Assembly (NCBI GenBank): GCA_009929215.1
Contig: SAAX01000002.1
Location: forward strand, 52,446 to 116,445
Length of the DNA: 64,000 bases
Direction: 5' to 3'
From: Deltaproteobacteria bacterium
Lineage (GTDB): Bacteria; Desulfobacterota; Desulfovibrionia; Desulfovibrionales; Desulfovibrionaceae
Made by a program: the position numbers and the translations under genes. A model generated the notes under the pieces. That model was not told the DNA's origin. It searched no databases and worked only from the letters and a program-made list of their open reading frames with translations. Of this stretch, positions 9,020 through 16,578 are shown piece by piece; position 1 is the first letter of the stretch; each line of letters begins with the position of its first letter.

Positions 9020-9163
9020 TTAATATATATGGCAAGCTTTCCTTTTTTTATCTTCTTCTTTATTACGATGCACGTAAAAATTCCACGCCAGTGTTATTAA
9101 TGCGCCTCCCAATGAACTTGATAATAGCATTGATATAAATACACTAAAATCAAAATCTTGCAT
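9020..9163 (-). CDS. Small membrane protein, upstream part of a TAA-split gene
   Basis: A 47-aa ORF too short for routine gene calling. GGAGGG lies directly upstream of ATG 9163 (forward tccctcc). Residues 7-31 (SVFISMLLSSSLGGALITLAW) form one hydrophobic helix, followed by a basic/acidic stretch (HRNKEEDKKRK), so the N-terminus would be outside and the tail cytoplasmic. It ends in TAA in the same frame as the 8525-8992 ORF with no stops between. The N-terminal half of a single anchored protein is therefore the likeliest reading; an independent peptide is possible. Confidence 0.5.
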   Translation of the reverse strand: MQDFDFSVFISMLLSSSLGGALITLAWNFYVHRNKEEDKKRKACHIY

Positions 9164-9182
9164 TTTCCCTCCACCATAGCTA

Positions 9183-9209
9183 ACTATAAAAAGTTTTTTA
9201 ACTTCACAA
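9183..9209 (-). promoter_or_regulatory. Possible promoter for the AT-rich gene
   Basis: On the minus strand TTGTGA (9209-9204) and TATAGT (9188-9183) are 15 nt apart, about 20 nt before ATG 9163. Spacing is short and the region is AT-rich, so a chance match is possible. Confidence 0.3.
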
Positions 9210-9335
9210 TAATTTCACCTCAACAAAAATATGGCAAGTGAACACCTTCCGCATGCCAGCCAAGTCCCATAGTATTACTCAATTATGTTCACTGGCTTAT
9301 TCTTCGGGTAACAAAAGAACGCCCTGTCATAACGC

Positions 9336-9358
9336 AAAAACCCCGGCATGCCGGGGTT
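9336..9358 (-). terminator. Terminator of feoA
   Basis: On the minus strand, a palindromic stem AACCCCGGCATGCCGGGGTT (9358-9339) runs into TTTTTG. It lies 38 nt after the feoA stop. Confidence 0.8.
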
Positions 9359-9395
9359 ATACGAAGCAAACACTGCCTGCCAAAAAATCAAATTG

Positions 9396-9638
9396 CTAGG
9401 GTGCAGATGTCTGCACCATGATGGCCCCGGCCTCTCTGCGGCGCAGGGCAATGGTGACCTCTGCGCAACGCAGGGCCAGCGGGTCGCGCAGGGGCGCGTA
9501 GCCCACCACCGATACAGGCATGCCAGATCCCAGCCCCATGTCGCGTATGCGGCGCGCAAGCTCTCCTCTGGCATTGATGCTCACAATGCGGGCCACCTCG
9601 CCCACTTTGAGGGAAGTAAGTGGAATTACTGAATCCAT
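9396..9638 (-). CDS. feoA: Ferrous iron transport protein FeoA
   Basis: The 80-aa cytoplasmic SH3-like protein supports FeoB. PLTSLKVGEVARIVSINARGELARRIRDMGLGSGMPVSVVG and the ending VTIALRRREAGAIMVQ match the FeoA beta-barrel with its central 'RRIRDMGL' helix. ATG 9638 follows GGAGGA (9646-9641) with rather tight spacing; an upstream in-frame extension to 9665 lacks support. It stands alone with its own promoter and terminator, not in an operon with feoB. Confidence 0.9.
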   Translation of the reverse strand: MDSVIPLTSLKVGEVARIVSINARGELARRIRDMGLGSGMPVSVVGYAPLRDPLALRCAEVTIALRRREAGAIMVQTSAP

Positions 9639-9676
9639 AATCCTCCACCGTCCTTTTAAAAACAACTTTCAATTTC

Positions 9677-9705
9677 AATTTACTTCTCATGCCCGCTGGC
9701 GTCAA
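9677..9705 (-). promoter_or_regulatory. feoA promoter with shared iron-gene motif
   Basis: On the minus strand TTGACG (9705-9700), 17 nt, TAAATT (9682-9677) gives a predicted leader of about 30 nt. The -10 and spacer overlap a 20-nt stretch (9667-9686 plus strand) that matches 4978-4997 before feoB at 16 of 20 positions. A 15-mer over the -10 (TGAGAAGTAAATTGA) matches the Fur consensus at about 9 of 14 fixed positions. Confidence 0.5.
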
Positions 9706-10048
9706 GGATATAAGCATGGTCAGGCAGCGCGAGAGTTTGCGCGGCTGCACGCGCCGTAATGTAAGCCCGCTGCTCATGCGCTGCTGGTGTCGCCGTTGTT
9801 GCAACGCAGCCCAACAAGACTCGCCCGGCGACGGCCTGGGTTATGCCAAGTTTATGACCAAGTTATGTTCAGAATTATGGACAGACTTATGCGCGTGGTT
9901 ATGGGCAAATCTACGGCACTCCTCCAGCCCTGGCAGGGCAGATGCCCGCGTCCCACTCGACCATGCGGCCCGACTCTGGCATGATGCAGGGCAGCGGCAG
10001 AACCTATGATTTCTGCCTGCATTCGCACACGCCAACAATGGAAACACC
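9706..10048. other. Gene-free stretch between feoA and the acyltransferase
   Basis: About 340 nt without a supportable gene. Small frames here have no ribosome binding site or recognisable product. The notable content is the TTATG array at 9841-9903. Confidence 0.5.
9841..9903 (+). repeat. Phased TTATG array (six copies, 11-12 bp period)
   Basis: TTATG occurs at 9841, 9852, 9863, 9875, 9887 and 9899, at steps of 11, 11, 12, 12 and 12 bp. The bases between copies are not conserved. The spacing is close to one helical turn, as in arrays of protein-binding half-sites. In one frame it encodes a four-residue Met-periodic helix, but that ORF has no other support. Confidence 0.6.
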
Positions 10049-10735
10049 ATGAGCATACTGAAAAAAGCTCTGGAGCGGGGGCTCACCCCCTCCAACGTCA
10101 TAAGCTACCTGTGTCTGCAAATCATGCGCGTCAACGGCGCACTGTGGGGGAGCCTACGTCTGCGCCTCAAGGCTCTGGCCCTTGGCGTGCGGGTTGAACC
10201 GGGTGTTTCGGCCCACGGCCCCGTGGGGCTCATGCGCTGGCCGGGCAGCAACATACACATTGGCGCGGGCGCAAGCCTTATTTCATCCTGGCGGCGGGCC
10301 ACCGCAGCCACCCTCTACGCCCCGGTGCGCCTGCGTACCTTTGGGCCGGGGGCCAACATAGAGATCGGCCCCGGCTGCCAGCTCAGCGGCACGTCCATCA
10401 CGGCCCGTTCCACGGTTATCCGCTTTGGGCGGCAGGTGATGTTTGGCCCCAACTGCATTGTGGTGGATTCTGACTTTCACGCCCACTGGCCGCCCGAAGC
10501 CCGCGCCACAGAGCCCGGCATGGAAGGCGACCGCCCGGTGAACGTTGGCGACTACGCCTGGATTGGCATGAACTGCCTCATCCTCAAGGGTGTGACCATT
10601 GGTGAGGGGGCCATTATCGGCGCTGGCAGCGTGGTAACGCGCGATGTGCCGCCCTTCTGCCTTGCCGCAGGTTCGCCCGCTCGCGTGCTGCGCTGCCTCA
10701 AGCCCGGCGAAACGCCGCCTGCGGATGCGCACTAG
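10049..10735 (+). CDS. Hexapeptide-repeat (left-handed beta-helix) acyltransferase
   Basis: The 228-aa protein has hexapeptide-type repeats (about 65-205, for example IHIGAGASL, IEIGPGCQL, VNVGDYAWIGMNCLILKGVTIGEGAIIGAGSVVTRDVPP). VDSDFHAH carries a candidate catalytic His, and the end AAGSPARVLRCL is typical of O-acetyltransferases of the maltose/serine acetyltransferase and WcaF groups. It probably transfers an acetyl group to a sugar of a surface polysaccharide. The acceptor is unknown. It stands 11 nt upstream of the helicase gene but shares no functional theme with it. Confidence 0.82.
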   Translation: MSILKKALERGLTPSNVISYLCLQIMRVNGALWGSLRLRLKALALGVRVEPGVSAHGPVGLMRWPGSNIHIGAGASLISSWRRATAATLYAPVRLRTFGPGANIEIGPGCQLSGTSITARSTVIRFGRQVMFGPNCIVVDSDFHAHWPPEARATEPGMEGDRPVNVGDYAWIGMNCLILKGVTIGEGAIIGAGSVVTRDVPPFCLAAGSPARVLRCLKPGETPPADAH

Positions 10736-10746
10736 GTCGCACTAAC

Positions 10747-13700
10747 GTGCCTGTTGGGGAATATATCGCCGCACTGCTGGCGTCTGAAAAGCTGGGGCGG
10801 CAGGTTACCTGCCATCGGCTTTTTGCGCCCGCCGAGCCGCACTACGCGCCCACCAGCCTGCCCTGGCCCGCTGCCATCAGCCGGGTGCTGGAGCAGCGCG
10901 GCATAGAGGGGCTGTACAGCCATCAGGCGCTGGCCACAGACCATATCCGCGCGGGGCATTCCATTGTTGCGGCCACGCCCACGGCCAGCGGCAAAAGCCT
11001 TATCTACAACCTGCCCGTGATCGATCGCTACCTGCGCGACCGCGATGCCCGCGCCCTGTATCTTTTTCCGCTCAAGGCGCTGGCGCAGGATCAGCTGGGC
11101 GCGTTCAACGCGTTGGTCACCGCCGCCCTGTACGACGGCGACACCACCGACCACTTTCGCCGCAAGATACGCCGCAACCCGCCCACGGTGCTCATCAGCA
11201 ATCCCGAAATGCTGCACCTTGGCATCTTACCCCACCACGAGCAGTGGGTGGAATTTCTGGCGGGGCTGAGCCATGTGGTTGTGGACGAGGCCCACACCTA
11301 CCGTGGCGTGTTTGGGGCGCACATGGCCCAGGTGTTCCGGCGGATCAACCGCATTGCTGGGCGCTATGGCGCACGGCCCGTCTATGTGCTGTGCACGGCC
11401 ACCGTGGGCAACCCCGGCGAACTTGGGGCGGCGCTGACAGGCACTGGCAACCCTGCGGATACTGCAAGCCATGCTGCTGGCGCAGGAGTTCTGCCAGATA
11501 GCTGCCCTGACACTGCAAGCCATACGGCCGACAGCCCCGCAGCCGCCCGCACGACAGACGCGCCCGTGGTCATCGACCAGTCTGGCGCACCGCAGGGGCC
11601 ACGGCATTTTGTCTTTCTCAACCCGGAGCAAAGCGCGGCCACGGCGGCCATTGATCTGCTCAAGGCGGCGCTGGCCCGCAACCTGCGCACCATTGTCTAT
11701 TGCCGATCGCGGCGCATGACCGAGCTTATCAGCCTGTGGGCCGGGCAATCTGGGGCGTTTGCCCAGCATATTTCGGCCTACCGCGCGGGCTTTTTGCCCG
11801 AAGAACGCCGCAGCATCGAGGCCCGCATGGCCTCGGGCGAGCTGCTGGCCGTGGTCAGCACCAGCGCGCTTGAGCTGGGCATAGACATTGGCGGGCTCGA
11901 CGTGTGCATTCTTGTGGGCTACCCCGGCACGGTCATGGCCACCCTGCAACGCGGTGGCCGTGTGGGCCGCGCCCAACAGGAATCTGCCGTTATCGTGGTG
12001 GCGGGCGAAGACGCGCTGGACCAGTATTTTGCCCGCAATCCCGAAGATTTTTTCAACCGCCCGCCCGAAAAGGCCGTGGTCAATCCCGACAACGAGGTTA
12101 TCCTTACCCGCCATCTGGAATGCGCGGCGGCAGAGATTCCCCTCACCCCCAATGATCCCATGCTGGCAAGCCCCGCTGCCCGCGCCGCCGCCCGCGCCCT
12201 GCACGCCAAGGGCCTGCTGCTGCAATCTGCCGACGGCACACAGCTGCTGGCAGCCCGCAAGCGCCCTCAACGGCATGTGGATTTGCGCGGCACGGGCCAG
12301 ACCTTTACCATTGAAGATCAGGACGGCCAGATCATCGGCTCGGTGGACGGCTTCCGCGCATGGCAGGAAACGCACCCCGGCGCGGTGTACCTGCACCGGG
12401 GCCGCAGCTATGTGATTGACGAAATGGACCCCGCCCGCGCCCGCATTGTGGCCAAGGCAGCCAAGGTATCGTGGTTTACGCGCACACGCGGGCAAAAACG
12501 CACAGATATTCTTGAAGAAGTCGAACGCGTATCGCTGGGCCGCGTGCTCGGCTGCCGTGGCCGCCTGCGCATCACCGACATTGTGACCGGCTACGAAAAA
12601 CGCTCCACATCGGGCAACCGGCTGCTCACCATCACACCGCTGGAAGCCCCGCCCCAGATTTTTGAAACAGAGGGCCTGTGGTTTGTCATACCAGACAGCA
12701 TCCGCGCCTCGCTGGAAGAGCGTTTTTTGCACTACATGGGCTCCATCCACGCGCTGGAGCACGCGGCCATAGGCCTGCTGCCCCTGCTGATCATGGCAGA
12801 CCGCAACGACTTTGGCGGCATCTCCACCCCGCTGCACGCGCAGACAGGGCTTTCGGGCGTGTTTATCTACGATGGCCTGCCGGGCGGCGCTGGCCTGACG
12901 CGTCAGGCATTTCCCGGTGCGCGGGGGCTGCTGGAGGCAACCCTCAAGGCCGTGGCTGCCTGCCCCTGCGAGGACGGCTGCCCCTCGTGTGTGCATTCGC
13001 CCAAGTGCGGCTCTGGCAACAGGCCCATCAGCAAAATCGGCGCGCTGGAACTGCTGCGCGAAATGCTGGCCCCCGGCACAGAGGGCGACACCCTGCACCG
13101 CGAGTTGCGCATCAGCCCCGCCCCCGACCGACTGGACATGGAATCGCTGGACGCGGCAGCCTCGCTGGCGACAGCGCCACGGCCTGCGGTGTCCGCCCTG
13201 GAATTTATCAACATGGATGAGCAGACAGACACAGCCCGCCCGCACAGCGCAGTGGAGGAACAATCCATGAGCAAAAAACAACCCGCGCCCGACAACCAGA
13301 CAAACCTTTTCGGCCCTGCCACCGCAACGGCAACAGGCTCCAGCGTCAGCGCCCCCGCAGCGGACGGGGCCAGCACCTTTGACGCCTCAGGGCTGCTGAC
13401 CCACATTCCCCTGCCACCGCCCAAGAATTTTGTGGTTTTTGACGTGGAAACGCGGCGCTCTGCCGCCGAGGTGGGCGGCTGGAACAGGGCAGACCGCATG
13501 GGAGTGAGCATTGCCGTGGCCTACGACAGCAAGGCCGACAACTACTTTGCCTACCAGCAGGAAGAACTGCCCGCCCTGTTTGAAAGGCTACGCGCCGCTG
13601 ATCTTGTGGTGGGCTTCAACAGCCTGCGCTTTGACTATGCCGTGCTTTCGACCTTCGCGCCCTTTGACTTGCACAAGCTGCCCAGCCTTGATCTTTTGCA

Positions 13701-13962
13701 GCGCGTGTACGAACGCCTGAGCTACCGCCTGCCGCTAGACAATCTGGGCCAGGCCACCCTTAACGAGCCCAAGAGCGCCGACGGCCTGCAAGCCCTTGAA
13801 TGGTGGAAAGAAGGCCGCCTGGACGACATAACGACCTACTGCCGCAAGGATGTGGACATCACCCGCCGCCTCTACCTGCACGGCCTTGAGCACGGCTTTT
13901 TGCTGTTCCGCAACAAGGCTGGCTCGCCCGTGCGGGTTCCTGTGGATTTTCGCCGCCGCTGA
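10747..13962 (+). CDS. DEAH helicase (DUF1998) fused to a DEDDy exonuclease, MrfA-MrfB-like
   Basis: This 1071-aa protein joins two activities. The N-terminal helicase has ATPTASGKSL (Walker A, about 77-86), VVDEAHTYRG (about 179), a helicase C domain (VVSTSALELGIDIGGLD, QRGGRVGRA) and a DUF1998-type region with a four-Cys cluster CPCEDGCPSCVHSPKC (about 738-753). After a low-complexity linker (about 790-890) comes a DnaQ-like nuclease: FDVET (about 898), FNSLRFDY (about 957) and YCRKD (about 1032), the DEDDy pattern. In Bacillus subtilis MrfA (helicase) and MrfB (exonuclease) are separate proteins that repair mitomycin damage. A Pro/Ala-rich insert at about 235-280 interrupts the helicase. 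Start GTG 10747 has a weak ribosome site. An internal ATG at 13267 has a strong one. Confidence 0.85.
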   Translation: MPVGEYIAALLASEKLGRQVTCHRLFAPAEPHYAPTSLPWPAAISRVLEQRGIEGLYSHQALATDHIRAGHSIVAATPTASGKSLIYNLPVIDRYLRDRDARALYLFPLKALAQDQLGAFNALVTAALYDGDTTDHFRRKIRRNPPTVLISNPEMLHLGILPHHEQWVEFLAGLSHVVVDEAHTYRGVFGAHMAQVFRRINRIAGRYGARPVYVLCTATVGNPGELGAALTGTGNPADTASHAAGAGVLPDSCPDTASHTADSPAAARTTDAPVVIDQSGAPQGPRHFVFLNPEQSAATAAIDLLKAALARNLRTIVYCRSRRMTELISLWAGQSGAFAQHISAYRAGFLPEERRSIEARMASGELLAVVSTSALELGIDIGGLDVCILVGYPGTVMATLQRGGRVGRAQQESAVIVVAGEDALDQYFARNPEDFFNRPPEKAVVNPDNEVILTRHLECAAAEIPLTPNDPMLASPAARAAARALHAKGLLLQSADGTQLLAARKRPQRHVDLRGTGQTFTIEDQDGQIIGSVDGFRAWQETHPGAVYLHRGRSYVIDEMDPARARIVAKAAKVSWFTRTRGQKRTDILEEVERVSLGRVLGCRGRLRITDIVTGYEKRSTSGNRLLTITPLEAPPQIFETEGLWFVIPDSIRASLEERFLHYMGSIHALEHAAIGLLPLLIMADRNDFGGISTPLHAQTGLSGVFIYDGLPGGAGLTRQAFPGARGLLEATLKAVAACPCEDGCPSCVHSPKCGSGNRPISKIGALELLREMLAPGTEGDTLHRELRISPAPDRLDMESLDAAASLATAPRPAVSALEFINMDEQTDTARPHSAVEEQSMSKKQPAPDNQTNLFGPATATATGSSVSAPAADGASTFDASGLLTHIPLPPPKNFVVFDVETRRSAAEVGGWNRADRMGVSIAVAYDSKADNYFAYQQEELPALFERLRAADLVVGFNSLRFDYAVLSTFAPFDLHKLPSLDLLQRVYERLSYRLPLDNLGQATLNEPKSADGLQALEWWKEGRLDDITTYCRKDVDITRRLYLHGLEHGFLLFRNKAGSPVRVPVDFRRR
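13254..13269 (+). promoter_or_regulatory. Internal ribosome binding site and start inside the helicase-nuclease fusion
   Basis: GGAGG (13254-13258) lies 8 nt before ATG 13267 in the same frame as the fusion. Starting here gives a free 231-aa nuclease beginning MSKKQPAPDNQTNLF, which looks like an authentic N-terminus followed by a disordered lead. This may be the old start of a once separate gene. Confidence 0.55.
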
Positions 13963-13988
13963 AGCTGCCGCAACTCCAAAAACAGCAA

Positions 13989-14014
13989 AACGCCCGCAAT
14001 TGCGGGCGTTTTTT
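13989..14014. terminator. Bidirectional terminator between the helicase fusion and panB
   Basis: A palindrome AACGCCCGCAATTGCGGGCGTT (13989-14010), stated as 9-bp arms around AATT, is followed by T-runs on the plus strand and preceded by an A-run that serves the minus strand. It sits between the convergent ends at 13962 and 14042. Confidence 0.85.
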
Positions 14015-14041
14015 ATTTCAAAATCCTGTAAAAAAATCAGG

Positions 14042-14875
14042 CTACTTGAGCTTTTTGAGGGTCTTTTCCATACCTTCGGGCAGAGGGTAGCCGTGGTCTT
14101 CGGTGGGGAACGCGCCCGCGCGCACTTCGCGCGCATAGGCCTCCACCGCAGAGCGCAGGCTTGCGCCCACCTCGCCAAAGCGTTTGACGAAGCGCGGCAG
14201 GTGGCTCAGGGTCATGCCCGTCATATCCTGCCACACCAGCACCTGGCCATCACAGCCAGCGCCCGCGCCAATACCTATAACGGGTATAGCGAGGGCCTGG
14301 GTTACGCGCTCGGCCAGGGGGGCTGGCACGCATTCAAGCACCAGGGCAAAGGCTCCGGCGTCCTGAAGGGCACGGGCGTCGTCCAGCAGTTTTTGCGCGG
14401 CGGCCATGGTTTTGCCCTGCACCTTGAAGCCGCCAAAGGCGTTGACCGACTGCGGCGTAAGCCCCAGATGCCCCATCACGGGAATGGAAGCCCGCGTGAG
14501 CGCCCGAACCTCGGCGGCAAATTCCGCGCCGCCCTCAAGCTTGACCGCCTGGGCGCGGCCTTCGATCATCAGGCGGGCCGCGTTGCGCACCGTGTCTTCT
14601 ACCGAAACATGGTAGCTCATGTACGGCATGTCGCAGACCACAAGGGCCTTTTGCGCGCCGCGAGCCACAGCGGCACTGTGCCGCACCATGTCGTCCACGG
14701 TGACAGAAAGCGTGTCAGGGTAGCCCAGCATCACCATGCCCAGCGAATCGCCCACCAGCAGGGCATCCACACCGGCCATGTCCATGACCCGCGCGGTGCT
14801 GTAGTCGTAAGCGGTCAGCATGACCAGCTTTTCCTGCCCCTTGGATTCGCGAAAGGTAACCACGGTGTTCTTCAT
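14042..14875 (-). CDS. panB: 3-methyl-2-oxobutanoate hydroxymethyltransferase
   Basis: The 277-aa cytoplasmic enzyme adds a hydroxymethyl group from methylene-THF to alpha-ketoisovalerate, the first step of pantothenate synthesis. Family motifs are LTAYDYSTARVMDMAGVDALLVGDSLGM (Asp Mg2+ ligand), VKLEGG, PVMGHLGLTPQS and PVIGIGAGAGCDGQVLV. Length is typical. It lies 5 nt after speB and uses AAGGAG within the speB stop region, so the two form an operon. The next pathway enzyme used with it, panC, is 47 kb away in this window. Confidence 0.95.
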   Translation of the reverse strand: MKNTVVTFRESKGQEKLVMLTAYDYSTARVMDMAGVDALLVGDSLGMVMLGYPDTLSVTVDDMVRHSAAVARGAQKALVVCDMPYMSYHVSVEDTVRNAARLMIEGRAQAVKLEGGAEFAAEVRALTRASIPVMGHLGLTPQSVNAFGGFKVQGKTMAAAQKLLDDARALQDAGAFALVLECVPAPLAERVTQALAIPVIGIGAGAGCDGQVLVWQDMTGMTLSHLPRFVKRFGEVGASLRSAVEAYAREVRAGAFPTEDHGYPLPEGMEKTLKKLK

Positions 14876-14880
14876 GCCTG

Positions 14881-15759
14881 CTACTCCTTATTGTTGGCAT
14901 CGTGGGCCAGGCCCATGATGAGGTGGGTAAGCTTGGCCGCCGTAAAATCGGCATGGTGCAAGCCCTCGATGGGGGCCAGCTCCACCACGTCCAGGCCCAC
15001 AACGCGGCGGCCAGCCACGCAGCGTTCAAGAATATACTGTGCCTCGCGCCAGGTGATGCCGCCGGGTGAGGGCGTGCCCGTGGCGGGCATGATGGACGAA
15101 TCCAGCCCGTCCACGTCAAAGGTAATATAAATATTTTTGGGAAAATCCTCTGGCAGGGGCTGCTCTGGCATGCCCACACGGGCCAGAAAATACCCGTCAT
15201 AGTGCGTTACGTTAAACTGCTTGCGCACTTCGGCTTCTTCACGGCAAAAATCGCGCACGGCAAACTGCGTGAGCGGCAGGCCAAGATCGGCCACGGCGCG
15301 GTACATGACACTGGCGTGCGAAAAAGGGCTGCCCTCGTACTGGGGCCGCAAATCGGCGTGGGCGTCAAACTGCACAACCCCAAAGGGCTCGCCGTTTTTT
15401 TCCGCCTGCTTGGCCAAGGCCCGCAGCGCGCCAAGGGTAACAGTATGCTCGCCGCCCAGCACCACGGGCACGGCCTCGCAGGCAATGGCATGGGCCACGG
15501 CAGCTTCGATGCGGTCGAGGGTTTCGGTTATGGGGCCAGCACAGTCGATGGTCTGGGCGGTATAAAAACCCGCTTCGCCCGGTACAAAGCCGCTTTCCCA
15601 GGCTTCGAGCTGGTGCGAAGCGGCCAACAGGGCCTGCGGACCGTTGGCAGTGCCGCCGCCGTAAGAAACGCTCTGCTCCAGCGGAACAGGAATAATATGA
15701 AAGCCAGCCTGAGCGGGTTCGCTCTGGGGATATTCGGAAGCCAAAAACTTGTCTTGCAT
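14881..15759 (-). CDS. speB: Agmatinase (ureohydrolase family)
   Basis: The 292-aa protein is a binuclear manganese ureohydrolase. Metal-ligand motifs are GGEHTVT, FDAHADLRPQYEG and TFDVDGLDSSIMPATGTPSPGG. Agmatinase cleaves agmatine to putrescine and urea for polyamine synthesis. The sequence favours agmatinase over arginase, but related amidinohydrolases cannot be excluded. A polyamine role is supported by the carboxynorspermidine synthase gene at 45.8-47.0 kb. panB follows in the same operon. Confidence 0.88.
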   Translation of the reverse strand: MQDKFLASEYPQSEPAQAGFHIIPVPLEQSVSYGGGTANGPQALLAASHQLEAWESGFVPGEAGFYTAQTIDCAGPITETLDRIEAAVAHAIACEAVPVVLGGEHTVTLGALRALAKQAEKNGEPFGVVQFDAHADLRPQYEGSPFSHASVMYRAVADLGLPLTQFAVRDFCREEAEVRKQFNVTHYDGYFLARVGMPEQPLPEDFPKNIYITFDVDGLDSSIMPATGTPSPGGITWREAQYILERCVAGRRVVGLDVVELAPIEGLHHADFTAAKLTHLIMGLAHDANNKE

Positions 15760-15783
15760 GTAGTCCTGCCGTGATTTGACATA

Positions 15784-15817
15784 AAAAAACGGCCCGCTTG
15801 GGGAGGCAGGCCGTTTT
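15784..15817 (-). terminator. Terminator upstream of speB
   Basis: Read on the minus strand, AAAACGGCC (15817-15809) pairs with GGCCGTTTT (15794-15786), and TTTTTTTAT follows. It probably ends the transcript of the methyltransferase and 178-aa gene before speB begins. Confidence 0.65.
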
Positions 15818-16031
15818 GGTTGGAGGAGGCTGTCAGCAAAAGAAAGGAAGGTACTTTCTATGCTGCAATGGACGTGCCAAAAAAGCAGCGCAGCGTTTTT
15901 CTTTTAACATGCTGCTTTTTATTGACTAATTTTTTAAGCGCCCAAGGCGGCCCGTTAAAAATGTTAAACTGGCCCTGCCTGCACCCTGCCTTGGACGCAC
16001 AATACTGTACAAAAAATTTTTCTTCCGCCGC

Positions 16032-16568
16032 TTACTGAACAGAGCCTTCGTCCGGTGCGGCAACAGCGCCCTGCACAGAGATGGAAAGCTTTTCGGCCAG
16101 TTCGCGGGCGGCGGGCGTGTTGCGCCATTCGTCAAACAAACGCTGCCAGCCGCCAAAATCCACAAAGCTGCGGTCAAGCTGTTCTTCGTGCATCTGCACC
16201 CATGTGTTGAAAAGCTGCATCTGCACCTGGAAGGTGGCGCTTTCAAAAATCATGGCCGCAGAATCGCGCGCAATAATCTGTCCGTCCACATGGGCCAGCA
16301 CAAAGTTGCACACGGCGCGGCGCGAGGTTTCAAAGCTCACTTCCTGCCCGTTGAGTTCTTCTGCCATGGGCAGCAAACGGGGAAACAGCTCGCTGATGCG
16401 CTCAAGCCCCTTGACGGGGATAGCTATAAACAGCGCGGGCTGTCCGTCCGTGCCCTTGGGGGCGTCGGGCTTTTCGGTGATAAAATAAAAACGCAGCCAG
16501 TTTTCAAACATTACCGCTTCCAGAACCTTGGCAACGCCGGTCTGGAACTGTTCTTGTGCTTCGGGCAT
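16032..16568 (-). CDS. Conserved-looking hypothetical protein, 178 aa
   Basis: I do not recognise it. It begins MPEAQEQFQTGVAKVLEAVMFENWLRFYFI and is acidic and soluble, with no signal peptide or membrane segment. The centre (about 60-130) alternates helical and short hydrophobic stretches, and the tail is disordered (VAAPDEGSVQ). ATG 16568 follows GGGAG. The gene starts 10 nt after the methyltransferase stop, so the two are probably co-transcribed. About 200 nt of AT-rich DNA separates its stop from the terminator. Confidence 0.7.
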   Translation of the reverse strand: MPEAQEQFQTGVAKVLEAVMFENWLRFYFITEKPDAPKGTDGQPALFIAIPVKGLERISELFPRLLPMAEELNGQEVSFETSRRAVCNFVLAHVDGQIIARDSAAMIFESATFQVQMQLFNTWVQMHEEQLDRSFVDFGGWQRLFDEWRNTPAARELAEKLSISVQGAVAAPDEGSVQ

Positions 16569-16578
16569 GGAAACTCCC

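Noticed and set aside
9787..9984. 65-aa frame through the TTATG array with Met-periodic helix
   Set aside because: No start signal, no hydrophobic anchor or family match; the array is better read as DNA.
11459..11523. Repeat GAYACTGCAAGCCAT inside the helicase as a mobile-element trace
   Set aside because: It is a 15-bp in-frame duplication in a low-complexity insert (DTASH), explained by replication slippage.
11227..13281. 684-aa open frame on the minus strand opposite the helicase-nuclease fusion
   Set aside because: High-GC codon usage leaves the antisense frame open. The product is His/Gln-rich without a domain, and the plus-strand gene is clear.
15820..16038. 72-aa plus-strand frame near 15.9 kb
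   Set aside because: No ribosome binding site; it covers AT-rich DNA between two minus-strand genes.
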